Source of the DNA: Candidatus Acetothermia bacterium
Lineage (GTDB): Bacteria; Bipolaricaulota; Bipolaricaulia; RBG-16-55-9; DRXL01
DNA length: 41,795 nucleotides
Direction of reading: 5' to 3'
NCBI GenBank assembly: GCA_016179105.1
Contig: JACOSB010000107.1
Location: 1 to 41,795 of the forward strand
Under the pieces are notes generated by a model. The model saw nothing but the letters and a program-made list of their open reading frames with translations. It ran no database searches and was not told the origin of the DNA. Below, piece after piece: positions 16,856 through 23,228 of the stretch (position 1 is its first letter; each line of letters starts with the position of its first letter). The translations under genes and the position numbers were made by a program.

Positions 16856-16899
16856 CTTGGGAATTCCTCCTTAATCTTTAGTAGATAAAAACGGCCATC

Positions 16900-17181
16900 T
16901 TACTCGATGACCGCCAAAATATCCTTGCTCTTGACGATGAAATACTTCTCTCCACTCATCTCGAGCTCGGTGCCGGAGAACCCAGAGAGTAAAACCTTGT
17001 CGCCCTTCCGCACGCTAATCTTTTCCTTCTTTGGTCCTATCTCAACGACCTGCGCTCGGACGAACCCTTGATCTTTCTTAGCCTCTTCGGGGAGGATGAT
17101 CCCGCCCGACTCTTCCGTGACTTCCTCTAGCTTACGCACAAGGACACGGCTTCCCAAAGGTTGGATTTTTAGCTTTTTCAT
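16900..17181 (-). CDS. groS: co-chaperonin GroES (Hsp10)
   Basis: The heptameric lid of GroEL. The 93 residues show the family features: IQPLGSRVLVRKLE at the start, the mobile loop EEVTEESGGIILPEEAKKDQ (about 18-37), and KYFIVKSKDILAVIE at the end. The ATG has AAGGAGG seven bases upstream. It is the first gene of groES-groEL and lies about 80 nt below the predicted start site. The CIRCE element in the leader implies repression by HrcA, which is not encoded in this window. Confidence 0.97.
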   Translation of the reverse strand: MKKLKIQPLGSRVLVRKLEEVTEESGGIILPEEAKKDQGFVRAQVVEIGPKKEKISVRKGDKVLLSGFSGTELEMSGEKYFIVKSKDILAVIE

Positions 17182-17228
17182 CGACTTCCCTCCTTGATTC
17201 GGTTATATAGTTTGAGTTTATCCTTGAT

Positions 17229-17255
17229 TTAGCACTCAGTTGGGTTAACTGCTAA
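17229..17255 (-). promoter_or_regulatory. CIRCE element (HrcA operator)
   Basis: TTAGCACTC, nine bases, AACTGCTAA. The left arm matches the CIRCE consensus exactly; the right arm differs from GAGTGCTAA at two positions. It lies just downstream of the predicted groES transcription start, the usual place for HrcA repression. Confidence 0.88.
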
Positions 17256-17266
17256 ATTGCGATTCA

Positions 17267-17295
17267 ATTGTAGCAAGTGAGGAGAGCGCTGTCAA
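17267..17295 (-). promoter_or_regulatory. sigma-70 promoter of groES-groEL
   Basis: On the minus strand: TTGACA (17290-17295), 17 bp, TACAAT (17267-17272). Transcription would start near 17260, about five bases before CIRCE. Confidence 0.8.
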
Positions 17296-17372
17296 GCCAA
17301 CAAACACGAATCGACGAAAACGATCTTCCAGATGGCAGCAAGTTAGAAACTACGCTTTAGCAGGAAAGCAAG

Positions 17373-17397
17373 AGGACGAGGCACGCCTCGCCCCGTA
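17373..17397. repeat. GTAGGGGCG-family palindrome, diverged copy 3
   Basis: The core CGAGGC-AC-GCCTCG is symmetrical, flanked by CCCC on one side and a mutated GGA on the other. It lies between the groES promoter and the gyrB stop. Confidence 0.4.
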
Positions 17398-17433
17398 CGC
17401 CGTCAAATTCTATCGCGATACTTTGTGGCTGAA

Positions 17434-19374
17434 TCAGATGTCCAAGTTCGTGATCATGTCCGCATTCTCCATGATGAAGTCGCGGCGGGCGGCTACGTCT
17501 TGGCCCATCAGCGTCGTGAAAAGCTCTTCGGCTTCGAGCGCGTCTTCGATGTGCACTCGCTTGAGGATGCGCTTTTCGGGGTTCATCGTCGTCTCCCAGA
17601 GTTCTTCGGGGTTCATCTCGCCCAAACCCTTGTAACGCTTCACTTCGAAGCCGTCGCCCTTGCCTTTACGATGCTCGTTCAGCTCTTGGTCGCTGAAGAG
17701 ATACTGCACGTTCTTGCCCTTCTTCAGTTGATAGAGCGGCGGCTTGGCGATATAGATATGCCCGTTCTCGATGAGTTGCTTCAAGTTACGGAATAAAAAC
17801 GTCAGCAAGAGTGTGCGGATGTGCGCGCCGTCAACGTCCGCATCGGCCATCAGAATGACTTTGTGATAGCGTAGGTTTTCCAAGTTAAATTCTTCGCGAA
17901 TGTTCGTGCCGAGCGCCGTGATGAACGCGTTCAGCTCTTTATTATCTAATAGCTTGCTGAGCGCAGCTTTTTCGACGTTCAGGACTTTACCGCGTAGTGG
18001 GAGAATCGCTTGGAACTGGCGGTTGCGGCCTTGTTTCGCGCTGCCGCCGGCGGAGTCCCCCTCAACGATATAAAGCTCGCACTTGGCCGCTTCTTTCTCG
18101 GAACAATCGGCCAGCTTGCCGGGCAGCGTCGAAAAAGCTAATAGCCCCTTGCGGCGAACCAATTGTTTCGCCTTCTTCGCAGCGATGCGGGCCTGCGCGG
18201 CTTGCGCGGCTTTTTCCAGAATGACACGAGCCATGCCCGTGTTATTGTTCAAAAAGAGCTGGAGTTGTTCACGGACAGCCGTCGAGACTCGCTCTTGCAT
18301 ATCGGGGTTTCCGAGCTTCGTCTTCGTCTGACCCTCGAATTGCGGGTTGCGCATCTTGACGGAGATGATCGCCATCAACCCTTCACGAACATCTTTGCCC
18401 TCGAGATTTTCCTCGTCTTTGGTGATAATCTTCTTGTCGCGGCCGTACTCGTTCAGCACGCGCGTGAGCGCCGTCTTAAAGCCTTGGAGGTGCGTGCCGC
18501 CTTCTTTAGTGTTGATGTTGTTCGCGAACGAGTAGATATTCTCGTCATAATCTTCGGTCCACTGCATCGCGACTTCGATCAATACGTCGGATGTCTCTTT
18601 AAAATAGACGACGTCCTCGTGAATCACTTTGCGGCCTTCGTTCAAGTCTTTCACATACGCACCGATGCCGCCCTCGGCCTTAAAAACTTTCTGAATGTTC
18701 GCAATGCGATTGTCGAGCTTGATCTGCAAGCCCGGGTTCAAATACGCTTGCTCCCTCAGACGGTGTGTAAGTTTGGAGAAATCGTACTTGATCTCGCCGA
18801 AAATTTCTTTGTCGGGCAAGAAGGTCGTGATCGTGCCCGTCTTGTTGCAAGTCCCGACGACTTTGAGCTCACTGGCTTTCTTGCCGCGTTCGAAGCGCTG
18901 CAAATATTTTTTGCCGTCTTTCCAGCAGACCTCGACTTCGCAGAACTCGGAGAGCGCGTTCACGACCGACGCGCCCACACCATGCAGACCGCCACTCACT
19001 TTGTAGCCACCGGTATCGAACTTACCCCCGGCGTGCAGCTTGGTCATCACGAGTTCGAGCGTATTGACCTTTTCTTCCGGGTGAATATCAACGGGGATGC
19101 CGCGCCCGTTGTCAGTCACCGTCACACGGCTATCTTCGTGCATGACGACGTCAATCTCGGTGCACGTGCCCGCCAAGTGTTCGTCGACCGAGTTGTCGAC
19201 GATCTCCCAGATCAAGTGCATCAAGCCGTCGATGCCGGTGCCCCCGATGTACATACCGGGGCGCATGCGGACGGCTTCCAAATCCTTTAGGACTTTGATT
19301 TGTTCGGCGCCATAGTCGCCGTTCGTCTGGCTGGCAATCGTAGCAATCTTCTGGTTAAGTTCGTCTTTAGCCAC
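17434..19374 (-). CDS. gyrB: DNA gyrase subunit B
   Basis: The ATPase subunit of gyrase. The 646 residues contain the GHKL ATP site (LEAVRMRPGMYIG, VTDNGRGIPVD, GGLHGVG) and the Toprim domain (VEGDSAGGSAKQGRNR near residue 430, then ADADVDGAHIRTLLL). The C-terminus KRVHIEDALEAEELFTTLMG fits GyrB better than ParE. The GTG start follows GAGGAAT, and the promoter is at 19409-19437. gyrA is not in this window. Confidence 0.96.
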   Translation of the reverse strand: MAKDELNQKIATIASQTNGDYGAEQIKVLKDLEAVRMRPGMYIGGTGIDGLMHLIWEIVDNSVDEHLAGTCTEIDVVMHEDSRVTVTDNGRGIPVDIHPEEKVNTLELVMTKLHAGGKFDTGGYKVSGGLHGVGASVVNALSEFCEVEVCWKDGKKYLQRFERGKKASELKVVGTCNKTGTITTFLPDKEIFGEIKYDFSKLTHRLREQAYLNPGLQIKLDNRIANIQKVFKAEGGIGAYVKDLNEGRKVIHEDVVYFKETSDVLIEVAMQWTEDYDENIYSFANNINTKEGGTHLQGFKTALTRVLNEYGRDKKIITKDEENLEGKDVREGLMAIISVKMRNPQFEGQTKTKLGNPDMQERVSTAVREQLQLFLNNNTGMARVILEKAAQAAQARIAAKKAKQLVRRKGLLAFSTLPGKLADCSEKEAAKCELYIVEGDSAGGSAKQGRNRQFQAILPLRGKVLNVEKAALSKLLDNKELNAFITALGTNIREEFNLENLRYHKVILMADADVDGAHIRTLLLTFLFRNLKQLIENGHIYIAKPPLYQLKKGKNVQYLFSDQELNEHRKGKGDGFEVKRYKGLGEMNPEELWETTMNPEKRILKRVHIEDALEAEELFTTLMGQDVAARRDFIMENADMITNLDI

Positions 19375-19408
19375 AGTAATTCCTCACCCCTCAAGCGTTT
19401 CGTATCAA

Positions 19409-19437
19409 ATTGTACCCAATAGCGTGCCCAGACGCAA
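19409..19437 (-). promoter_or_regulatory. sigma-70 promoter of gyrB
   Basis: On the minus strand: TTGCGT (19432-19437), 17 bp, TACAAT (19409-19414). The start is expected near 19402, giving a leader of about 28 nt. Confidence 0.65.
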
Positions 19438-19451
19438 AAATAATATTGTAC

Positions 19452-19475
19452 TGCCAAGGTGCCAAGGACGCCAAG
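19452..19475. repeat. GCCAAG-type intergenic repeat
   Basis: Three GCCAAG units, TGCCAAGG-TGCCAAGG-ACGCCAAGA, lie upstream of the gyrB promoter. They are related to the units at 3736-3760. Confidence 0.5.
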
Positions 19476-19483
19476 AATTTTCT

Positions 19484-19508
19484 GTAGGGGCGGTTCGCGA
19501 ACCGCCCC
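19484..19508. repeat. GTAGGGGCG-family palindrome, copy 4
   Basis: A perfect 22-bp palindrome (half-site GGGGCGGTTCG, 19487-19508) preceded by GTA. It lies between the gyrB promoter and the stop of the S9 peptidase gene. Confidence 0.65.
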
Positions 19509-19528
19509 AGAGTCCATTTCAGCGCGGA

Positions 19529-21532
19529 TTATTTCAAATACTTATCCAACCATGTTGCATAACGATTTAAGCGATCCAGTCTCAAATCAGGAGGTCCACC
19601 GCGCGAGAGCCCGTGGCTCGTCTCTTTGGGATAGCGCACGAAGACGGCCTCGCGCTTGAGTCGCTTGAGCCCGATGTAGAGTTGCTCCGCTTGCTCTATA
19701 GGGCAGCGCAAGTCGCCCTCGCTGTGCACAATCAGCAATGGAGTCTTGATGTTCTTCACGTACTTGAGCGGAGATTGTCTCCAGCGAGATTCGAGTTTTT
19801 CCCATGAATCACCAGACCAATAACCGTCGACCGTGCCGGGAAAATCGCAGGTGCCAAAATCACTGTGCAAGTTTACAACACTGCGATCGGTGATCGCGCA
19901 CTTAAATCGATCCGTGTGGCCGACCGCCCAGTTGGTCATGTAGCCCCCGTAGCTTCCGCCGGCGATGGCCATGCGTTTTGCATCCACGTAGGGCAATGAC
20001 GCAGCATAGTCAGCAGCCGCCATGATGTCCTTAAAATCGCGATTGCCCCAGTCATCGCGGATGCACGTCGCAAACTCTTCCTCGCGTCCGGTGCTGCCGC
20101 GCGGGTTGGTGTAGAAAACAACGTAGCCGCGGGCGGCATGGAACTGCATCTCATGAAAAAACGCATTACCGTACTGAGCGTGCGGGCCACCGTGCACGTA
20201 GAGCAAGAGCGGGTATTTTTTCTTGGGAGTAAAATCTGTCGGCCACACGAGCCAGCCTTGAATTTTTATGCTATTGCTCTTGAACCAGACTTCTTCGGGC
20301 TCGCTGAGTTCGACTTCTTTGAGCCATAGCTCATTGAGCCGAGTTATTTGTTGAAGTTTCAGTGTCGAGTTTTTCAAAGAGCCTATAAAAACTTCTGAGA
20401 GCTGCGTTGGCTGACTAATTAAGAGAGCGAAGCTCTTGCTGGATTTTTCAGCGCTGGTGCTGATGACATTGAAGGCTCCGCTCGTGAGCGCTTTCGGGTT
20501 TTTCCCGTCGAGCCCGACGCTGTGGAGATGCGCATTGCCCTCGTCACTGACGATGAAGAAAAGCTCTTTCCCATCGACCGACCACGTGGGCTTACTGCCT
20601 CCGGTGAAGGCTTCTTGCGTGTCGGCGAGCGTCGTGTTGCCCAGAGTTCGATCGAGCGTCTGCGTCAAACAACGAGCTTGGCTCTTGCCATCGGCTGCGA
20701 CGACCCATAAACGCGTGTGTCGCGGGACCCACGGGTCTTCGCGATCATCACTCCCGAAGTACGCAATTTGATCTTTGAACCAGACCAAGTTTCCCTTGGT
20801 TCCCAGAGGACAAGGCAGCTTGCGTGGGGTTCCTCCGTTGACTGAGATTACCCAAATGTCTTGGTCGACAAACGGTCTATCATCGGGATCGGCACTGCGA
20901 TTGGAGACAAATGCGATCTCGCGTCCGTTGGGGGACCAGATAGGGTCAGACTCATCGTACTCGCCGTCGGTAATTTGCTGCGTTTGGCCAGAGGCTACAT
21001 CGCAGACCCACAGATGTTGTCTCGTGTCGATGAAGCCAAACCCATCCAAGCGATAGTGCATTCTTGTGATAATTCGGGGCGGGTTTGATTTTTTGGTTTC
21101 TTCGCGCTTTTTGACTGATTCTTGGCTCCAGTCCGGATGTGTGAGTCGGAAAGTGAACAAAAGCTTCGTTCCATCAGGAGACCATGCCGGAGTGCCGATG
21201 CTGCCTTCGTCGAGCTTGGTGAGCTGAGACGCTTCTCCGCCGTCGGTGGGAATGACCCAAAGTTGCTGGCGCTTCTCTTTCACGCGCGAGAAGGCGATGC
21301 GCTTCCCGTCGGGCGACCAGCGCGGGCTGCCGTCGCTCACTTCGCCAAACGTAAACTGACGAACTTCGTCAGAGTCAATACTCGCTATCCAGAGATGGGA
21401 AAGATAACGATTCTTCTCGGCATCGATCGTCTTCACGGTGAAGATGACGTTGCTTCCATCAGGGCTTAGCTGGGGATCTCCGATGAGTTTTAGTCTGAAA
21501 AGGTCTTCAGCGCTGATATGGCGTTTGGGCAT
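19529..21532 (-). CDS. S9 family serine peptidase (acylaminoacyl-peptidase type)
   Basis: This 667-residue protein has an N-terminal beta-propeller of WD40-like PD40 repeats (for example LSPDGSNVIF, RWSPDGKRIAF, AWSPDGTKLLF, IWSPNGREIAF, residues about 20-330). A C-terminal alpha/beta hydrolase domain begins near residue 415. The catalytic Ser is in GGSYGGYM (about Ser526) and the His in SHGLS (about 640). No signal peptide is seen, so it is probably a cytoplasmic oligopeptidase or acylaminoacyl-peptidase. The ATG has TAGGAGG seven bases upstream. It diverges from the small gene at 21678, and the repeat array between them could affect both. Confidence 0.9.
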   Translation of the reverse strand: MPKRHISAEDLFRLKLIGDPQLSPDGSNVIFTVKTIDAEKNRYLSHLWIASIDSDEVRQFTFGEVSDGSPRWSPDGKRIAFSRVKEKRQQLWVIPTDGGEASQLTKLDEGSIGTPAWSPDGTKLLFTFRLTHPDWSQESVKKREETKKSNPPRIITRMHYRLDGFGFIDTRQHLWVCDVASGQTQQITDGEYDESDPIWSPNGREIAFVSNRSADPDDRPFVDQDIWVISVNGGTPRKLPCPLGTKGNLVWFKDQIAYFGSDDREDPWVPRHTRLWVVAADGKSQARCLTQTLDRTLGNTTLADTQEAFTGGSKPTWSVDGKELFFIVSDEGNAHLHSVGLDGKNPKALTSGAFNVISTSAEKSSKSFALLISQPTQLSEVFIGSLKNSTLKLQQITRLNELWLKEVELSEPEEVWFKSNSIKIQGWLVWPTDFTPKKKYPLLLYVHGGPHAQYGNAFFHEMQFHAARGYVVFYTNPRGSTGREEEFATCIRDDWGNRDFKDIMAAADYAASLPYVDAKRMAIAGGSYGGYMTNWAVGHTDRFKCAITDRSVVNLHSDFGTCDFPGTVDGYWSGDSWEKLESRWRQSPLKYVKNIKTPLLIVHSEGDLRCPIEQAEQLYIGLKRLKREAVFVRYPKETSHGLSRGGPPDLRLDRLNRYATWLDKYLK

Positions 21533-21570
21533 GATGCTCCCTCCTACTTCAAAGATGCAGTGAGTGCTAT

Positions 21571-21640
21571 TTTACCGAGCATTCACCTGTTTTTCCCCAG
21601 ACCTCCACAAATTCTTCAAAACTCCCCACTACGCTAGACA
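21571..21640 (+). promoter_or_regulatory. five 11-bp direct repeats before a -10 (PhoB-like box), array 1
   Basis: TTTAC, TTCAC, TTCCC, TCCAC and TTCAA begin at 21571, 21582, 21593, 21604 and 21615, every 11 bp exactly. A -10 candidate TAGACA (21635-21640) starts 20 bp after the last unit's start; no good -35 is present, so the last unit takes its place. This is the architecture of promoters activated by OmpR/PhoB-family regulators, such as Pho boxes built of 11-bp units. Confidence 0.7.
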
Positions 21641-21677
21641 GCGTTATGGTCTTTGTGACTCTAGGAGGCCTCAAGCA

Positions 21678-22013
21678 ATGAAGACAAATTCCCGTCAAAG
21701 GGGGACGAACCGTATGTTTTGCTATGGGAGTAACTTGATCGATCTCGCCAGAGTTCGACAAGCAGAGCTGCTCCGTATGGCCCAGCAAGAAAGACTGGTC
21801 AAGCAGGCCCTCAGCGTACAACGGTCATTGAAACTACAGAAGAGTTGGCGCACCCGGATCTTCACTCGGCTTGGCCGATGGATGATCGCCTGCGGGACGC
21901 GACTGCTAAAGCCCCAAGCAGAGTCGCGAACCATCGACGTCCATTACCTTCGTGCCGTAGCTCCGATTCGACCCCGGCCCACCCCTCCGCGACGCCCCGG
22001 GGGTCTGTGGTAA
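21678..22013 (+). CDS. small basic orphan protein downstream of repeat array 1
   Basis: A 111-residue protein starting at the ATG at 21678, with TAGGAGG nine bases upstream; the frame extends to 21564 but that part is promoter. It has an Arg/Gln-rich helix (about 20-60: LARVRQAELLRMAQQERL), a short hydrophobic stretch (LGRWMIACGTRLL) and an Arg/Pro-rich tail. It is strongly basic, with no signal peptide. I do not recognise the family. The array upstream and the two-component system downstream suggest it belongs to the regulon of the response regulator at 22518. The function could be nucleic-acid binding or membrane-surface binding, but this is a guess. Confidence 0.6.
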   Translation: MKTNSRQRGTNRMFCYGSNLIDLARVRQAELLRMAQQERLVKQALSVQRSLKLQKSWRTRIFTRLGRWMIACGTRLLKPQAESRTIDVHYLRAVAPIRPRPTPPRRPGGLW

Positions 22014-22020
22014 CTGGATT

Positions 22021-22090
22021 TTCACCCGATCTTCACGGTCTCTTCCCAGGGCCTTCATAATGTCTTCACAATCGCAAGGTAATCTACATA
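22021..22090 (+). promoter_or_regulatory. five 11-bp direct repeats before a -10 (PhoB-like box), array 2
   Basis: TTCAC, TTCAC, TTCCC, TTCAT and TTCAC begin at 22021, 22032, 22043, 22054 and 22065, exactly every 11 bp; each of the last four is preceded by C. A -10 candidate TACATA (22085-22090) starts 20 bp after the last unit's start, the same geometry as array 1. It follows the stop of the small gene by eight bases. Transcription should begin near 22097. Confidence 0.75.
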
Positions 22091-22123
22091 CCACAGATAA
22101 TGATGAAGGAGGCGCGATCTCGG

Positions 22124-22363
22124 ATGATGACGATGAACGAGAATAAGATAACTATAGAATCGACTCAGTCCATCTCGAAAAATATTGTAGCTGCCTCCTT
22201 CGGTATCGGTTGTGAGGCGATGGACCTCGCAACTACCCGCATTCAACCATTTCCATCTCAGCCTCCCGAGCGGTTGTATCCCCAACAACCGCTCGGGCCT
22301 ACTCCCCATGAAAAACTCTCTCACTCCCCCTTGGTACGCCTACCAAGCTCGAGCAGTGACTGA
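22124..22363 (+). CDS. possible small orphan protein downstream of repeat array 2
   Basis: A 79-codon frame starting at tandem ATGs (22124/22127), with AAGGAGG at 22106-22112, 11 bases upstream, and ending 26 bases before a strong terminator stem. Promoter, ribosome site, frame and terminator together suggest a complete small gene. The product is soluble, with a Pro/Ser-rich second half (PFPSQPPERLYPQQPLGP) and no known motif. The Pro-rich part coincides with a 13-bp perfect hairpin, so coding could be incidental and the transcript could act as RNA instead. I do not recognise any family. Confidence 0.4.
   Translation: MMTMNENKITIESTQSISKNIVAASFGIGCEAMDLATTRIQPFPSQPPERLYPQQPLGPTPHEKLSHSPLVRLPSSSSD
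22265..22297 (+). repeat. 13-bp perfect hairpin in the leader transcript
   Basis: CCCGAGCGGTTGT (22265-22277), a seven-base loop, and the exact complement (22285-22297). No T-tract follows, so it is not an intrinsic terminator. It sits inside the small frame and within the transcript from array 2. Confidence 0.6.
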
Positions 22364-22389
22364 TCCGCGTCCCTCTCTTTGTTGTATTA

Positions 22390-22434
22390 GCGGGCGGCTG
22401 TTCCTCCGACAGCCGCCCCGCCTGCTTTTTTTTT
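22390..22434 (+). terminator. strong intrinsic terminator before the response regulator gene
   Basis: A GC-rich stem of about 12 bp with one bulge (GCGGGCGGCTGT and ACAGCCGCCCCGC, seven-base loop), followed by nine T residues (22426-22434). It separates the array 2 transcript from the regulator gene and could be a full stop or an attenuator. Confidence 0.88.
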
Positions 22435-22467
22435 GCATGAAGGGTCTGCACATGGCCGTTGAATCGG

Positions 22468-22496
22468 TTGCATCGCGCATCACTTCGAGCTATGCT
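22468..22496 (+). promoter_or_regulatory. own promoter of the response regulator/kinase operon
   Basis: TTGCAT (22468-22473), 17 bp, TATGCT (22491-22496), located after the terminator. The start near 22503 gives a short leader to the ATG at 22518 with GAGGA as ribosome site. Confidence 0.6.
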
Positions 22497-22517
22497 CAGC
22501 ACCATGAGGAATTGTTC

Positions 22518-23207
22518 ATGAGTAAGCGCATCTTAGTCGTGGAGGACGACCGCGAGATCGCTATCCTGGTTCGAGATTATTTGGTCAGAGCGGGCTTCCA
22601 TATTGACGTGGCGTACACGGGCATCCAGGCTCTGGATTTATACCAAAGGAACAAGCCATCGCTGATCGTGCTCGATTTGATGCTGCCGGAGATCGACGGA
22701 CTGGACATTGCCCGGCGCGTCCGCAAGGACTCCGACATTCCCATCATTGTTTTGACGGCCCGCAGCAGTGAGGCCGATCGCGTGAGCGGGCTCGAATTGG
22801 GCGCTGACGATTATATCTCCAAGCCCTTCAGCCCCCGCGAGCTGGTCGCGCGCGTCCGCGCCGTCTTGCGCCGGTCCGAAGGGGGAGGACTCAAGCCCGC
22901 CGTCATCCACGTCGGACCTGTGGTGATTGATTTGGAAAGACATGCGGTAGCGGTTCACGGACGCCCCATCGAGTTGACGCCGACCGAATTCGACCTCTTG
23001 AGTTTCTTGGCGCAGCATCCCGGACGCGTCTACACGCGACTCCAATTATTGGAGCACGTCCAGGGCTCGACCCACGAGAGCTTCGAGCGCACCATCGATG
23101 CGCACATCAAAAATCTTCGTCATAAGATCGAAGCAGACCCGAAAAATCCCGATTATATTATGACTGTGCACGGAGTAGGTTATAAATTTCAGGGAGCCCA
23201 AAAGTAA
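22518..23207 (+). CDS. OmpR/PhoB-family response regulator
   Basis: This 229-residue protein has a receiver domain (residues 1-120) with the acidic pocket Glu9/Asp10/Asp11, phosphoacceptor Asp53 (IVLDLMLP), Thr and Lys in VLTARSS and ISKPFSPREL. A winged-helix DNA-binding domain follows (about 130-227: ELTPTEFDLLSFLAQHPGRVYTR to VHGVGYKF). The ATG at 22518 has GAGGA seven bases upstream; the upstream in-frame extension runs through the terminator and is not real. The kinase follows 21 bases later. OmpR-family regulators bind tandem repeats of 10-11 bp, so the two nearby arrays are natural targets. Confidence 0.93.
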   Translation: MSKRILVVEDDREIAILVRDYLVRAGFHIDVAYTGIQALDLYQRNKPSLIVLDLMLPEIDGLDIARRVRKDSDIPIIVLTARSSEADRVSGLELGADDYISKPFSPRELVARVRAVLRRSEGGGLKPAVIHVGPVVIDLERHAVAVHGRPIELTPTEFDLLSFLAQHPGRVYTRLQLLEHVQGSTHESFERTIDAHIKNLRHKIEADPKNPDYIMTVHGVGYKFQGAQK

Positions 23208-23228
23208 GCACTCAGTAGCGATCTTTTC

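Noticed and set aside
15668..16888. 406-residue open frame antisense to groEL
   Set aside because: Long antisense frames are expected opposite highly biased genes such as groEL, and the protein has no plausible domain.
18163..19290. 375-residue open frame antisense to gyrB
   Set aside because: A shadow of the real gene caused by codon bias; no ribosome site or promoter.
22212..22517. N-terminal extension of the response regulator by 102 residues
   Set aside because: The extension crosses a strong intrinsic terminator and a hairpin, and the standard receiver start lies at 22518 with a ribosome site.
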